Below are positions 16,260 to 25,207 of a stretch of 64,000 bases of DNA, in pieces. The stretch is taken from assembly GCF_031432315.1 (NCBI RefSeq), contig NZ_JAVKGO010000001.1, positions 1 through 64,000 on the forward strand. The letters run 5' to 3'. Position 1 is the stretch's first letter; the number at the start of each line of letters is the position of its first letter. Made by a program: the position numbers and the translations under genes. Source of the DNA: Serpentinicella sp031432315. Its GTDB lineage: Bacteria; Bacillota; Clostridia; Peptostreptococcales; Natronincolaceae. The notes beneath the pieces are model-generated. The model saw nothing but the letters and a program-made list of their open reading frames with translations. It did not search any database and was not told the origin of the DNA.

Positions 16260-17288
16260 ATGGGGATTTTTAGTTTTATGTCTAGAGATATGGGAATAGA
16301 TCTAGGTACTGCAAATACATTGGTATTTAAAAAAGGAAAAGGGATAGTATTAAGGGAGCCGTCAGTAGTAGCGATACAAAATGATACAAAAACAGTTTTA
16401 GCGGTAGGAGAAGAAGCAAAGAGAATGATCGGCAGAACTCCAGGAAATATTGTAGCAATAAGACCTATGAAAGATGGTGTAATTGCAGATTTTGATGTTA
16501 CTCAGAGTATGTTAAAATATTTCATAAAAAAAGCCTATGCTCGCAAATCAATGATACGTCCAAGGGTTGTTGTCTGTGTACCTTCAGGAGTAACTGAAGT
16601 TGAAAAACGAGCAGTAGAAGAAGCAGCTTTGCAAGCAGGAGCAACTGAGGCTTATTTAATCGAAGAGCCGATGGCTGCAGCTATTGGTGCTGGGCTACCA
16701 GTTGAGGAGCCTACTGGTAGTATGGTGGTAGATATTGGTGGTGGAACTACAGAGGTAGCGATTATATCATTAGGTGGTATTGTAACTTCTAAGTCTATAA
16801 GAATTGGTGGCGATGAATTAGATGAATCCATTGTCCAACACATAAAAAAAGCTTATAATTTAATGATAGGTGAAAGAACAGCTGAAGAGATTAAGGTTAC
16901 CATTGGCTCAGCTTATCCTAAATCTACAGAACAAAAAATGGTTGTAAGAGGTAGAGATCTAGTTTCAGGGCTACCAAAAACCCTTAATATCACATCTACA
17001 GAAATAATGGATGCTCTGAAGGAGCCAGTTATGCAGATTGTTGAAGCAATTAAGTTTACTTTAGAGAAAACACCACCAGAGCTGGCGGCAGATATTATGG
17101 AAATAGGGATTATGTTAACAGGCGGAGGCGCACTACTAGATGGCCTTGACAAACTTGTAAAAAAAGAAACAGGTATGCCCGTAAGAATCGCAGAAAATGC
17201 ATTGGATTGTGTGGTACTTGGAACCGGAAAAGCACTAGAGGGCATTGAAACAACCAGAGTGTTAATCACCCCAAAAAAACTCAAATAA
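16260..17288 (+). CDS. mreB: Rod-shape actin homologue MreB
   Basis: A 342-residue bacterial actin that polymerises on the membrane and guides lateral wall synthesis. The phosphate-1 loop GIDLGTANTLV, phosphate-2 VVDIGGGTTEVAI and the adenosine block TGGGALLDGLDKL are complete. GAGGAGG is seven bases before the ATG. It heads the mreB-mreC-mreD-PBP2 operon with short gaps. Confidence 0.97.
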   Translation: MGIFSFMSRDMGIDLGTANTLVFKKGKGIVLREPSVVAIQNDTKTVLAVGEEAKRMIGRTPGNIVAIRPMKDGVIADFDVTQSMLKYFIKKAYARKSMIRPRVVVCVPSGVTEVEKRAVEEAALQAGATEAYLIEEPMAAAIGAGLPVEEPTGSMVVDIGGGTTEVAIISLGGIVTSKSIRIGGDELDESIVQHIKKAYNLMIGERTAEEIKVTIGSAYPKSTEQKMVVRGRDLVSGLPKTLNITSTEIMDALKEPVMQIVEAIKFTLEKTPPELAADIMEIGIMLTGGGALLDGLDKLVKKETGMPVRIAENALDCVVLGTGKALEGIETTRVLITPKKLK

Positions 17289-17302
17289 AGATGGTGATAT
17301 AG

Positions 17303-18130
17303 ATGAAAAAAAACACCAAAAATCGTTCTTTAATTACTGTAGTTATTGTGGCAATTATTCTAATAGGTACTATTGGATATACTGCAGAACAAAGAGAAGA
17401 AATAACCATGTTAGAAAACTGGGTTGGAGGGATTTTAACTCCAATCCAAAGTGTAATAAGCTCGGGAACTTCTTTTGTTGGTAACCTAGCAAATCCTATT
17501 GTAAATTATTCTAAGGTAGTTAGAGAAAGTGAACGTCTTAATGAAGAAGTAAGTGATTTAAGAGATCAATTAATAAAGGCAAGGCTTACACGGGATGAGC
17601 TAGAAGAATTACGGAGTTTAAAGTATGCATTAAATTATGTAGAGGAAGAAGCAAAATATAATACAAAGGCAGTAAAAATAGTTGGAAAAAGTCCAAGCAA
17701 TTGGTTTGATACGTTTACAATTGATGCAGGTAAAAATCACGGCTTATCTGTTGATAATATTGTTATTTCATCAAATGGTCTAGTTGGAACTATTTATGAG
17801 GTTGGAGATACATGGGCTAAAGTTGTTAGTATTATTGATAGTAGTAGTGCTATAAGTTTTCAAATACTACGTAATAATGACTTTAAAGGAGTTGTATCAG
17901 GTAGTATTGACCACGAACTTTCAGGATATTTATTTGATCCTTCAGCCGAGGTAATTGTTGGAGATAAACTCATTACATCTGAGTTAGGAAAACATCCAAA
18001 AGGAATTTTAATAGGAGAAGTAACAGAAGTTGGATACACAGCAGATCGATTACTTAGAACTATTGAAGTTGAGCCTTCAGTAAACTTTAGAAGACTAAAC
18101 ACGGTATTAGTAATAATACCTAATAACTAA
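17303..18130 (+). CDS. mreC: Rod-shape protein MreC
   Basis: A 275-residue MreC: one N-terminal membrane anchor (residues about 10-30), a coiled coil near residues 70-115 (VRESERLNEEVSDLRDQL), and two beta-barrel domains ending RRLNTVLVIIP. MreC scaffolds the elongasome and activates PBP2. It is 14 bases after mreB. Confidence 0.95.
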   Translation: MKKNTKNRSLITVVIVAIILIGTIGYTAEQREEITMLENWVGGILTPIQSVISSGTSFVGNLANPIVNYSKVVRESERLNEEVSDLRDQLIKARLTRDELEELRSLKYALNYVEEEAKYNTKAVKIVGKSPSNWFDTFTIDAGKNHGLSVDNIVISSNGLVGTIYEVGDTWAKVVSIIDSSSAISFQILRNNDFKGVVSGSIDHELSGYLFDPSAEVIVGDKLITSELGKHPKGILIGEVTEVGYTADRLLRTIEVEPSVNFRRLNTVLVIIPNN

Positions 18131-18158
18131 ATAAAATAACAACTAAAGGGGACAAGAA

Positions 18159-18650
18159 ATGAATGTTTTTATCATTTCTCTTATTATAATTTTAAATTTT
18201 ATATTTCAAAGTACACTATTGCAATATTTAAGTATAATGGGCGTTATACCCAATACAGCTTTAATATTGGTTGTTTGTTTTTCTTTATTTTTAGATAAAA
18301 ACAAAGCTGCTACCTATGGCTTCGTGACAGGAATGTTACAAGACATATTATATAGCGGCTTTTTAGGCATGTATAGTTTAATATATTTAATATTAGGATA
18401 CGTAGTGAGTAGCTTTAGTTATAAAATATTTAAAGAGAATATTTTTATATCTTTTACACTAACAGGAATGTCAACAATTTTCTATATTTTAATGAATATA
18501 ACTATTCTATATCTGTTTGGATTTGAAACAGATAGTGGTTATATTTTCAGAATGAATACCTTATATCAAATTATTTATAATGCTATTTTATCCATTTTGA
18601 TTTACATGTATGTATTAAGATTGTATAAACGAAAATTTTTTAATTACTAG
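18159..18650 (+). CDS. mreD: Rod-shape protein MreD
   Basis: A 163-residue hydrophobic protein with about five membrane segments, matching MreD in length, in the motif region YGFVTGMLQDILYSGFLGMYSLIYLI, and in position between mreC and the PBP2 gene. It belongs to the elongasome; its sequence is typically weakly conserved, so the operon context is the main support. Confidence 0.92.
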   Translation: MNVFIISLIIILNFIFQSTLLQYLSIMGVIPNTALILVVCFSLFLDKNKAATYGFVTGMLQDILYSGFLGMYSLIYLILGYVVSSFSYKIFKENIFISFTLTGMSTIFYILMNITILYLFGFETDSGYIFRMNTLYQIIYNAILSILIYMYVLRLYKRKFFNY

Positions 18651-18667
18651 AGAGAATGGTGATAATA

Positions 18668-21619
18668 ATGTTTGAAAAGTTACAAGACAGATATAATGTT
18701 GCTATTCTTGTGTTTTCTATAATTATTTTAATAATTTCTTTAAGGCTTGTTTCGCTGATGATTGTGCAAGGAGAGGATTATAGAGTTCGAGCTGCGAATA
18801 GCATACTACGAGAAGATAATATTATAGCTCCTAGAGGGCCAATTTATGATAGGTATGGTCGATTATTAGCAGGAAATAGACCTAGTTTTACTGTGCAATT
18901 AATTAGAAATCAAGTCCCAGATGACCAAATCAATGAGGTTTCACTAAATCTTATTAATATTTTAGAAATGAATGAAGATACCTATAATGATAAGTTTCCA
19001 ATTGTTATAACGAGTGAAGGGGAGTATATATTTACTTATGATCAAAATATAGAAAGATGGAAAGAGCGAAATAATCTTGAACACGTAGAGACAGCTAAAG
19101 AAGCATTTGAAGCAGTTAAATTACGTTATAACATTCAAGAATCAGATCCCCTGGAAGCACAACGAAAGATGATAGAAGAAGGGGTTAATCCTCCTATATC
19201 TATTCATAGTTGGAAATTTACTGAACAGCTAAATAAAGAAAGATGGCTTGAAAGTTATAGAATTACGGATGAAAGTATTAGTGCAAAAGATACCTTTCAA
19301 TTATTAAGAAATCAGACTTTTAATATCCCTACCATGTATAATAATACTGATGCTAGAAAGATTATGGTTGTTCGGGATTTAATGCGACAGCAAGGATTTC
19401 TACAGTATAGACCATTAACAATTGCACAAGACATTTCAGAAATATCTGTGACACAATTAAAAGAAAATGTATCTGGGTTACCAGGAGTAGATGTTGTTGT
19501 CGAACCTGTTAGGTATTATCCCAATGGGCAACTTGGAGCACATGTTCTAGGATATATGGGTAAAATCGCTACGCAAGCCGAGATAGACTACTTTGTAAAT
19601 CAGTTAGGGTATATGCGGAGTGATATGATTGGGAAAACAGGTATTGAACAAATATTTGAAGAACACCTTAAAGGCCAAGATGGTTATAGGAGAGTTACTG
19701 TTGATTCTAGAGGTAGGTTAGTAAACAAAATTGATGAAGTAGACCCTACACCTGGAGGGGAACTTCATTTAACGATTGATGCAAATTTACAGAAAGTTGC
19801 TGAGCAAACGTTAGAAGACGTACTTAAAACAATGCAAGTAGGTGGAATTTACGAAACAGAATGGGGTTCAGACAGACTAACTTACAATAACCGAGCTTTA
19901 CAAAATGCAGCATCTGGAGCTGTCGTTGTGACAGATATAAAAACTGGAGAAGTACTTGCTTTAGCAAACTATCCATCTTATGATCCAAATTTATTTTCAA
20001 CAGGTATTAGTGGAGAAGACTGGCAAAGTATTCAGTCTGCTAATCCAAGGGACTCCTTAGCGCCAAACCCTCAAAGAAGTATAGCAACAAGAACCGCTGT
20101 ACAACCAGGGTCGACCTTTAAAATGGCCGTCGGTTTAACAGCATTAGAAGCAGGTTTAAGTCCTGATTATAGAATTAGAGATACAGGATTTATAACGGTA
20201 GGAAATAGAGTGTTTAGAAACTGGTTGTATGGTCGTAATGGTGGAACATTAGGATGGCAAAATATCCATGAAGCCATAGCTGACTCAAATAATGTTTATT
20301 TTTACTCATTAGTACATGGTCATGATTATGGGTTAAACAGATCATTACCACATAATGCAAAAATTGATGATTTTGTAGAATATGCCCGTAATTTTGGATT
20401 AGAAGGGTCGACGGGGATTGAAATTGGAGATGCGCCAGGAAGAGTTCATAGTCCAGATAGAAAAGTTAGTTTACACAGAGGCATCCTGCGAAACTATCTA
20501 TTAAATGAAGAAACCGAAGGACACTTGCGAATATCAGATATAGATGAGGTATATCTAGAATCCCTTATGGATGAACGAATAAATTTAGAGGAATTTGAAA
20601 ATCTTGAAGAGAGGGCCAAAGACGAGTATCTAAATGATGTAAAAGAACAAATAAGAAGAGAAAAAGTTAGTGAAATTGTAAGTTGGTTAAATGTAGGGGA
20701 AGTTCCTAATAATAGAGAAATACGAGGTAAATTAATCAATTTAGGTCTTACAGAAGATAAAGTGAATTATTACACTAGAATAAGAACAAGTGGCGATTTA
20801 GAACACTCTATTTTATGGGAACGATTTAGAGATGCACAGTGGACAAGAGCAGATGAGGCGAACTTTGCAATCGGTCAAGGAGAGCATGCCTTCACACCAT
20901 TGCAAATGACAAATCATATGGCGATGATTGCAAATGGAGGAGAGCACTATAACTTAAGTTTAGTTAGAAGAACTGTAGATGCAGAAGGGACGGTTGAAGC
21001 GTATCTGCCAGAACTAGTAGAAGTAGTAGAATTAAAAAACCCTGATAACTTAGAGCATATCCGTTATGGCATGTACGAAGTAACAAAAACTGGTTCCGCA
21101 AGAAGTTACTTTAGAAATTTTCCTGTTGACGTAGCTGGTAAAACGGGTACTGCAGAAAGGTCCGGGACGATACCACCAAAGGATGAAGTAGAATATCTTG
21201 AAACCAACATGCGTAATTTTGGACTTAATTTAGCAACAGTACAAGAATTAACAGAGCAAAAAATGCAAGAGGTCATATACGTAGAAAATAATGATGAAGA
21301 AGAAGATGAAGATCAAGTGCAGCCAAAGTACAGAGATAAAGCAGCAGCAATGAAAAGTGCTATGCGAGAACTGAATCCTTCATTAAGGGTTAGAAGTGGC
21401 GAAGATCCTATTGATCGATACAAAGAGAGAAACGATAACTTCTCATGGTTCACAGGATATGCACCATACGAAGACCCACAAATAGCTATTTCTGTTCTTC
21501 TTGTTCGTGGCGGTGGTGGTGGTCTATCAGCACCAATATTTAGAGAAATAGTAGCAGAATATATGGGTTTAAATGGAACAGTCGATGATTTAACAATAGA
21601 AAACAAGCTATCTAGATAA
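18668..21619 (+). CDS. mrdA: Penicillin-binding protein 2 (class B transpeptidase) with large insertions
   Basis: A 983-residue class B PBP: an N-terminal anchor (residues about 12-30), dimerisation domain and transpeptidase domain. Active-site motifs are STFK with Ser482, SNN with Ser540, and KTGTAE with Lys825. Family members are usually 600-750 residues; the excess lies in two charged stretches, roughly residues 605-715 (between SNN and KTG) and 835-925 (just after KTG, including EEEDEDQ). The protein acts in the elongasome with MreBCD. The ATG at 18668 has GGTGAT upstream and is preferred to an ATG at 18656. A terminator follows at once. Confidence 0.95.
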   Translation: MFEKLQDRYNVAILVFSIIILIISLRLVSLMIVQGEDYRVRAANSILREDNIIAPRGPIYDRYGRLLAGNRPSFTVQLIRNQVPDDQINEVSLNLINILEMNEDTYNDKFPIVITSEGEYIFTYDQNIERWKERNNLEHVETAKEAFEAVKLRYNIQESDPLEAQRKMIEEGVNPPISIHSWKFTEQLNKERWLESYRITDESISAKDTFQLLRNQTFNIPTMYNNTDARKIMVVRDLMRQQGFLQYRPLTIAQDISEISVTQLKENVSGLPGVDVVVEPVRYYPNGQLGAHVLGYMGKIATQAEIDYFVNQLGYMRSDMIGKTGIEQIFEEHLKGQDGYRRVTVDSRGRLVNKIDEVDPTPGGELHLTIDANLQKVAEQTLEDVLKTMQVGGIYETEWGSDRLTYNNRALQNAASGAVVVTDIKTGEVLALANYPSYDPNLFSTGISGEDWQSIQSANPRDSLAPNPQRSIATRTAVQPGSTFKMAVGLTALEAGLSPDYRIRDTGFITVGNRVFRNWLYGRNGGTLGWQNIHEAIADSNNVYFYSLVHGHDYGLNRSLPHNAKIDDFVEYARNFGLEGSTGIEIGDAPGRVHSPDRKVSLHRGILRNYLLNEETEGHLRISDIDEVYLESLMDERINLEEFENLEERAKDEYLNDVKEQIRREKVSEIVSWLNVGEVPNNREIRGKLINLGLTEDKVNYYTRIRTSGDLEHSILWERFRDAQWTRADEANFAIGQGEHAFTPLQMTNHMAMIANGGEHYNLSLVRRTVDAEGTVEAYLPELVEVVELKNPDNLEHIRYGMYEVTKTGSARSYFRNFPVDVAGKTGTAERSGTIPPKDEVEYLETNMRNFGLNLATVQELTEQKMQEVIYVENNDEEEDEDQVQPKYRDKAAAMKSAMRELNPSLRVRSGEDPIDRYKERNDNFSWFTGYAPYEDPQIAISVLLVRGGGGGLSAPIFREIVAEYMGLNGTVDDLTIENKLSR

Positions 21620-21637
21620 CAGATAGCTTGTTTTTTT
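21601..21637 (+). terminator. Terminator of the mre-mrdA operon
   Basis: Thirteen-base perfect stem AAACAAGCTATCT/AGATAGCTTGTTT with a seven-base loop and a T run. The stop codon of the PBP2 gene lies in the loop. Confidence 0.9.
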
Positions 21638-21727
21638 GTAAATTTAAATTAAAAGAAGGATTTACATAATTAGTGGAGAATATTTTAATAGTATATTAAT
21701 TTGCTTAATTCTTTGGAGGAACAATGA

Positions 21728-22372
21728 ATGATTGGAAAAGACATAATTGAATTCAAGGGCACTAAAAATGGTATATATATTCATATTAAGCCCGATTTAA
21801 AATTTGAAAAAATAGAAGCAGTACTCATTGAAAAAATGGAGAAAGCTAAATGTTTTTTTAAAGGTGCAAAAATTTGTGATATTAAGTGCGATACGTTATC
21901 TGAAGAAGAAAAAAGATTATTGAAAAACATTATGGTATCACAGTATGAGATGGATATTGAAAATAAAACCCCAGATATAATAGAGGAAGATATAAATCAA
22001 AGGGGCAATGATGAAATTTTCACTGGTATTACTGAAGGAAAGACCAAGTTTATAAAAGGAACGGTTAGGTCAGGTCAAAGGCTTTATTATGAAGGAAACA
22101 TCGTTATTCTTGGTGATGTTAATCCTGGAGCACAAATTATAGCATTAGGAAATATAATTGTTATGGGAACATTGAGAGGTATAGCACATGCTGGAGCAAA
22201 TGGAAATCAAGAAGCAGTTGTAGTAGCCATACATCTTGATCCGACACAACTGAGAATAGCAGATTTTATTGCTCGACCACCGGATGGAGACTATGAAAAA
22301 CCCAGTGTTCCAGAACTTGCAAAGATTAAATCAGATACAATATATATTGAGCCATATTTACTTAAAAAATAG
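21728..22372 (+). CDS. minC: Septum-site inhibitor MinC
   Basis: A 214-residue MinC that blocks FtsZ assembly away from midcell. The N-terminal domain is short and poorly conserved, while the C-terminal beta-helix is clear: GTVRSGQRLYYEGNIVILGDVNPGAQIIALGNIIVMGTLRG. It is followed by minD after 24 bases. GGAGG precedes the ATG. Confidence 0.95.
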   Translation: MIGKDIIEFKGTKNGIYIHIKPDLKFEKIEAVLIEKMEKAKCFFKGAKICDIKCDTLSEEEKRLLKNIMVSQYEMDIENKTPDIIEEDINQRGNDEIFTGITEGKTKFIKGTVRSGQRLYYEGNIVILGDVNPGAQIIALGNIIVMGTLRGIAHAGANGNQEAVVVAIHLDPTQLRIADFIARPPDGDYEKPSVPELAKIKSDTIYIEPYLLKK

Positions 22373-22396
22373 GAGAAGGAATAGGAGGCAAATTAA

Positions 22397-23191
22397 ATGG
22401 GAGAAGTAATTGTTATAACATCAGGAAAAGGTGGCGTAGGTAAAACAACAACAGCTGCAAATATAGGAACAGGTTTAACGAAACTAGGTCATAAAGTAGC
22501 CATTGTTGATGCGGATATTGGCTTACGTAATCTAGATGTAGTTATGGGACTAGAAAATCGTATTGTTTATGATATTGTAGACGTTGTAGATGGGGTATGT
22601 CGTCTTAAGCAAGCGCTTATTAAAGATAAAAGATATGATGGATTATACTTATTACCTGCTGCTCAAACTAGAGATAAAAATGCGATCAATCCAGAGCAAA
22701 TGCAGAAGCTAACAAATGAATTAAAAGAAACATTTGACTTTGTACTTATAGATTGTCCAGCTGGAATTGAACAAGGGTTTAAAAATGCAATTGCAGGAGC
22801 AGATAGAGCTATTGTTGTAACAACACCTGAAATTTCTGCAGTACGAGATGCAGACAGAATAATTGGTTTACTTGAAGCAGCCGAGCTATCAGATCCAAAA
22901 CTAATTATAAATCGAATTAGAGTTGATATGGTTAAAAAAGGTGAAATGATGAACATTGAAGATATGATTGATATATTAGCCATAGATCTAATAGGTATTG
23001 TACCTGATGATGAGACAATTGTTATATCGACTAATAAAGGAGAACCGGTTGTAACCGTACAAAATTCTTTAGCAGGACAGGCTTACAGAAATATAACAAG
23101 GCGTATAACAGGAGAAGAAGTACCGTATATCAATATGGAAGAAGTAGATGGATTTATAACAAAATTAAAAAAGATATTTAGTTTTAAATAA
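22397..23191 (+). CDS. minD: Septum-site ATPase MinD
   Basis: A 264-residue ParA/MinD-family ATPase that recruits MinC to the membrane. The deviant Walker A SGKGGVGKTTT, the DADIGLRNLD and DCPAGIEQGF motifs and a C-terminal amphipathic membrane helix (FITKLKKIFSF) are all visible. It lies between minC and minE, so this organism has a MinE-type oscillating or patterning system; DivIVA is also present at 50138-50593. Confidence 0.97.
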   Translation: MGEVIVITSGKGGVGKTTTAANIGTGLTKLGHKVAIVDADIGLRNLDVVMGLENRIVYDIVDVVDGVCRLKQALIKDKRYDGLYLLPAAQTRDKNAINPEQMQKLTNELKETFDFVLIDCPAGIEQGFKNAIAGADRAIVVTTPEISAVRDADRIIGLLEAAELSDPKLIINRIRVDMVKKGEMMNIEDMIDILAIDLIGIVPDDETIVISTNKGEPVVTVQNSLAGQAYRNITRRITGEEVPYINMEEVDGFITKLKKIFSFK

Positions 23192-23207
23192 TAAGGGAGG
23201 GATTGAG

Positions 23208-23495
23208 ATGGATTTTTTTAAGTTCTTTAACAGAAATAACGGGACAAGTAAAAACTTAGCTAAAGAAAGACTAAAACTTGTGTTAGTACATGATAGAACG
23301 AACTGCTCTACTCATTTTCTCGATATGGTAAAAGACGATATGATAAAAGTAATTTCTGACTACATGGAAATAGATGAGAGTGGACTAGAGATTAAGTTAA
23401 CAAAAACAAAAAGAGATCATGATGATGCTAGTATACCTGCTCTTGTGGCAAATATACCGATTAAAAAGATGAAAGATCGAAGTCGTATAGACTAG
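23208..23495 (+). CDS. minE: Cell-division topological factor MinE
   Basis: A 95-residue MinE, somewhat longer than the usual 80-90, with an amphipathic N-terminus (DFFKFFNRN), the anti-MinCD segment KERLKLVLVHDRTNC and the C-terminal topological domain. It activates MinD ATPase to drive release from the membrane. It is third in minCDE, ended by the hairpin at 23496-23521. Confidence 0.94.
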   Translation: MDFFKFFNRNNGTSKNLAKERLKLVLVHDRTNCSTHFLDMVKDDMIKVISDYMEIDESGLEIKLTKTKRDHDDASIPALVANIPIKKMKDRSRID

Positions 23496-23521
23496 AAGAC
23501 TGTGAAAGCAGTCTTTTTTTA
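23496..23521 (+). terminator. Terminator of minCDE
   Basis: AAGACTG/CAGTCTT stem with a six-base loop and a T run, directly after the minE stop. Confidence 0.88.
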
Positions 23522-23641
23522 TTGTCTTATTTAGTCTCTATATTATAAAACTTAAGTGGATAATACTTTTACTTTATGTATAGGGAATAAATTAAAATAA
23601 CAATCAATATATTGTAGTAAACCCTAAATGGAGGGAACTAA

Positions 23642-24283
23642 ATGTCGATTCGACCTAATTATTATAAAAAACATACCATTTACAAACTATTTTTAAATAA
23701 AATTAATATTAAGTTTTGGGTTAATCAAACCTTACGCAGGATATTTATATGTGTAAGTATTTTTATAGTGATTTTTTCCATGAGTACAATTAACGTTAAT
23801 AGTACAAACGATATTATTAAAGTGGTGAATAAAAGTATTAATAGCAATTTTGAATTAGCTGACTACATACTTATAGGAAATAGTATTAAAACTTTTATTT
23901 TTGAAAAAGGACAATTAGCATTACAACCATTAGAATTTTTCAGTAATACTGAGTATAGTTTTGCTATGCCAGTAAATATGGATACTACTACTTATATTAA
24001 TACAAAAAGTGGAGTAGTATTTCTTACTAATATGCAGCATAAAGTGCATGCTAGCCAGGCTGGCGTTGTGATAGACTTGGGAAAAGACAAAGAATATGGT
24101 AAGTATATTGTTATAAAACACAAGGGAAACTGGTTAAGTGTATATAAGCATATAGATAAAGTTGAGGTGGAGCTAAACAAGCGTGTAGAACAAGGGCAGT
24201 CTATTGGAAAAATTAAAAAAAAGTTAGTATTTGAGTTATGGAATAATAATGAGTTAATTGACCCATTAGAACTTCTAAAATAA
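23642..24283 (+). CDS. M23-like membrane protein, SpoIVFA-type
   Basis: A 213-residue protein with a basic N-terminus, one membrane segment near residues 35-55, and a C-terminal LytM/M23-type beta domain (ASQAGVVIDLGKDKEYGKYIVIKHKGNWLSVYKHID and GQSIGKIKKKLVFELWNN). The HxH motif of active M23 peptidases is replaced by V-F-E, so it should not cleave peptidoglycan. Because the next gene is spoIVFB, this fits SpoIVFA, whose inactive LytM domain holds and regulates the SpoIVFB protease in sporulation. Identity rests on this context plus the inactive site. Confidence 0.75.
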   Translation: MSIRPNYYKKHTIYKLFLNKINIKFWVNQTLRRIFICVSIFIVIFSMSTINVNSTNDIIKVVNKSINSNFELADYILIGNSIKTFIFEKGQLALQPLEFFSNTEYSFAMPVNMDTTTYINTKSGVVFLTNMQHKVHASQAGVVIDLGKDKEYGKYIVIKHKGNWLSVYKHIDKVEVELNKRVEQGQSIGKIKKKLVFELWNNNELIDPLELLK

Positions 24284-24310
24284 TAAAATATCTAATTAAG
24301 GTTTGATATA

Positions 24311-25207
24311 ATGATAAAGATAATAAGACTCTTTAATATTGACATACAAATTGGATATTCTCTATTACCTATATTTGCTTTAGCAATATATTTTAATTAT
24401 TTAAGTCGTTTTTTGATAGTAATATTAGTTATAATAATTCATGAACTTGCACACTGTATGGTATCAATTTTTTTTAGTGTGAAGGTAGAAAACATTGAGT
24501 TGTTTTTTTTCGGTGGAGTAATAAAAAGTGAAAAAACCTTCGTAGTAAATCCACAAAAAGAAATACTAATCTCTATTGCTGGACCTGTATCTAATTTATT
24601 AATGTTTTTAGTAGCTTACGTTATCAATTGTTATATATATACACATGAATTGATTTACTTTTTTATAACTTTAAATTTATCTATAGGAATTTTTAATATG
24701 ATCCCAATATTACCTTTGGATGGAGGTAGGATTTTAAGAGCACTCATAAATATAGTGTACAATAGAAATAAGGCTACGTATGTAGCTGTTGTAATAGGAA
24801 AAGTTTTATGTCTTGCTTTTCTTGTAATAGGTATATTTATAATGGTAGAATCATATGTGGGGTTTATAATAATAATTTTTTCCATATTTTTACATACAAA
24901 TTGTCATAACGAAAAAAAAATGGCGCCATATACGCATATGAGGGACATAATAATGAAACAAATAAATTATGACAATTTAACTATAAGAAATATAAGGGAA
25001 TACGAGTGTGCTACTGTGGTTTCTGTTTTAAAAAAAATAACAACAGGTAATTACTGTATAATAAGTGTATTTAGTAAAAGAGGTAGATACCTGGGAGAAT
25101 TAACCGAAAAACAGATTTTGGAGGCTATTATAAACCATGACAGTATGCTAACACTTGGTGAATTAATAAAGATGAATAATACATTAAGAACTGGAGGAAA
25201 AAAATGA
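24311..25207 (+). CDS. spoIVFB: Site-2 protease SpoIVFB (M50 family)
   Basis: A 298-residue membrane metalloprotease: zinc motif HELAH at residues 44-48, the second motif PILPLDGGRIL near residue 137, about six hydrophobic segments, and a C-terminal CBS-like part. SpoIVFB cleaves pro-SigK in the mother cell membrane of sporulating Bacillus and its relatives. It follows the SpoIVFA-like gene by 27 bases and overlaps the next gene by four bases. A generic M50 protease is the alternative, but order and size favour SpoIVFB. Confidence 0.88.
   Translation: MIKIIRLFNIDIQIGYSLLPIFALAIYFNYLSRFLIVILVIIIHELAHCMVSIFFSVKVENIELFFFGGVIKSEKTFVVNPQKEILISIAGPVSNLLMFLVAYVINCYIYTHELIYFFITLNLSIGIFNMIPILPLDGGRILRALINIVYNRNKATYVAVVIGKVLCLAFLVIGIFIMVESYVGFIIIIFSIFLHTNCHNEKKMAPYTHMRDIIMKQINYDNLTIRNIREYECATVVSVLKKITTGNYCIISVFSKRGRYLGELTEKQILEAIINHDSMLTLGELIKMNNTLRTGGKK

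Noticed and set aside
16913..17284. 123-codon minus-strand frame inside mreB, with similar long antisense frames in DUF1614 and elsewhere
   Set aside because: These mirror the codon structure of well-supported genes on the other strand, lack ribosome sites and have low-complexity serine- and proline-rich translations.
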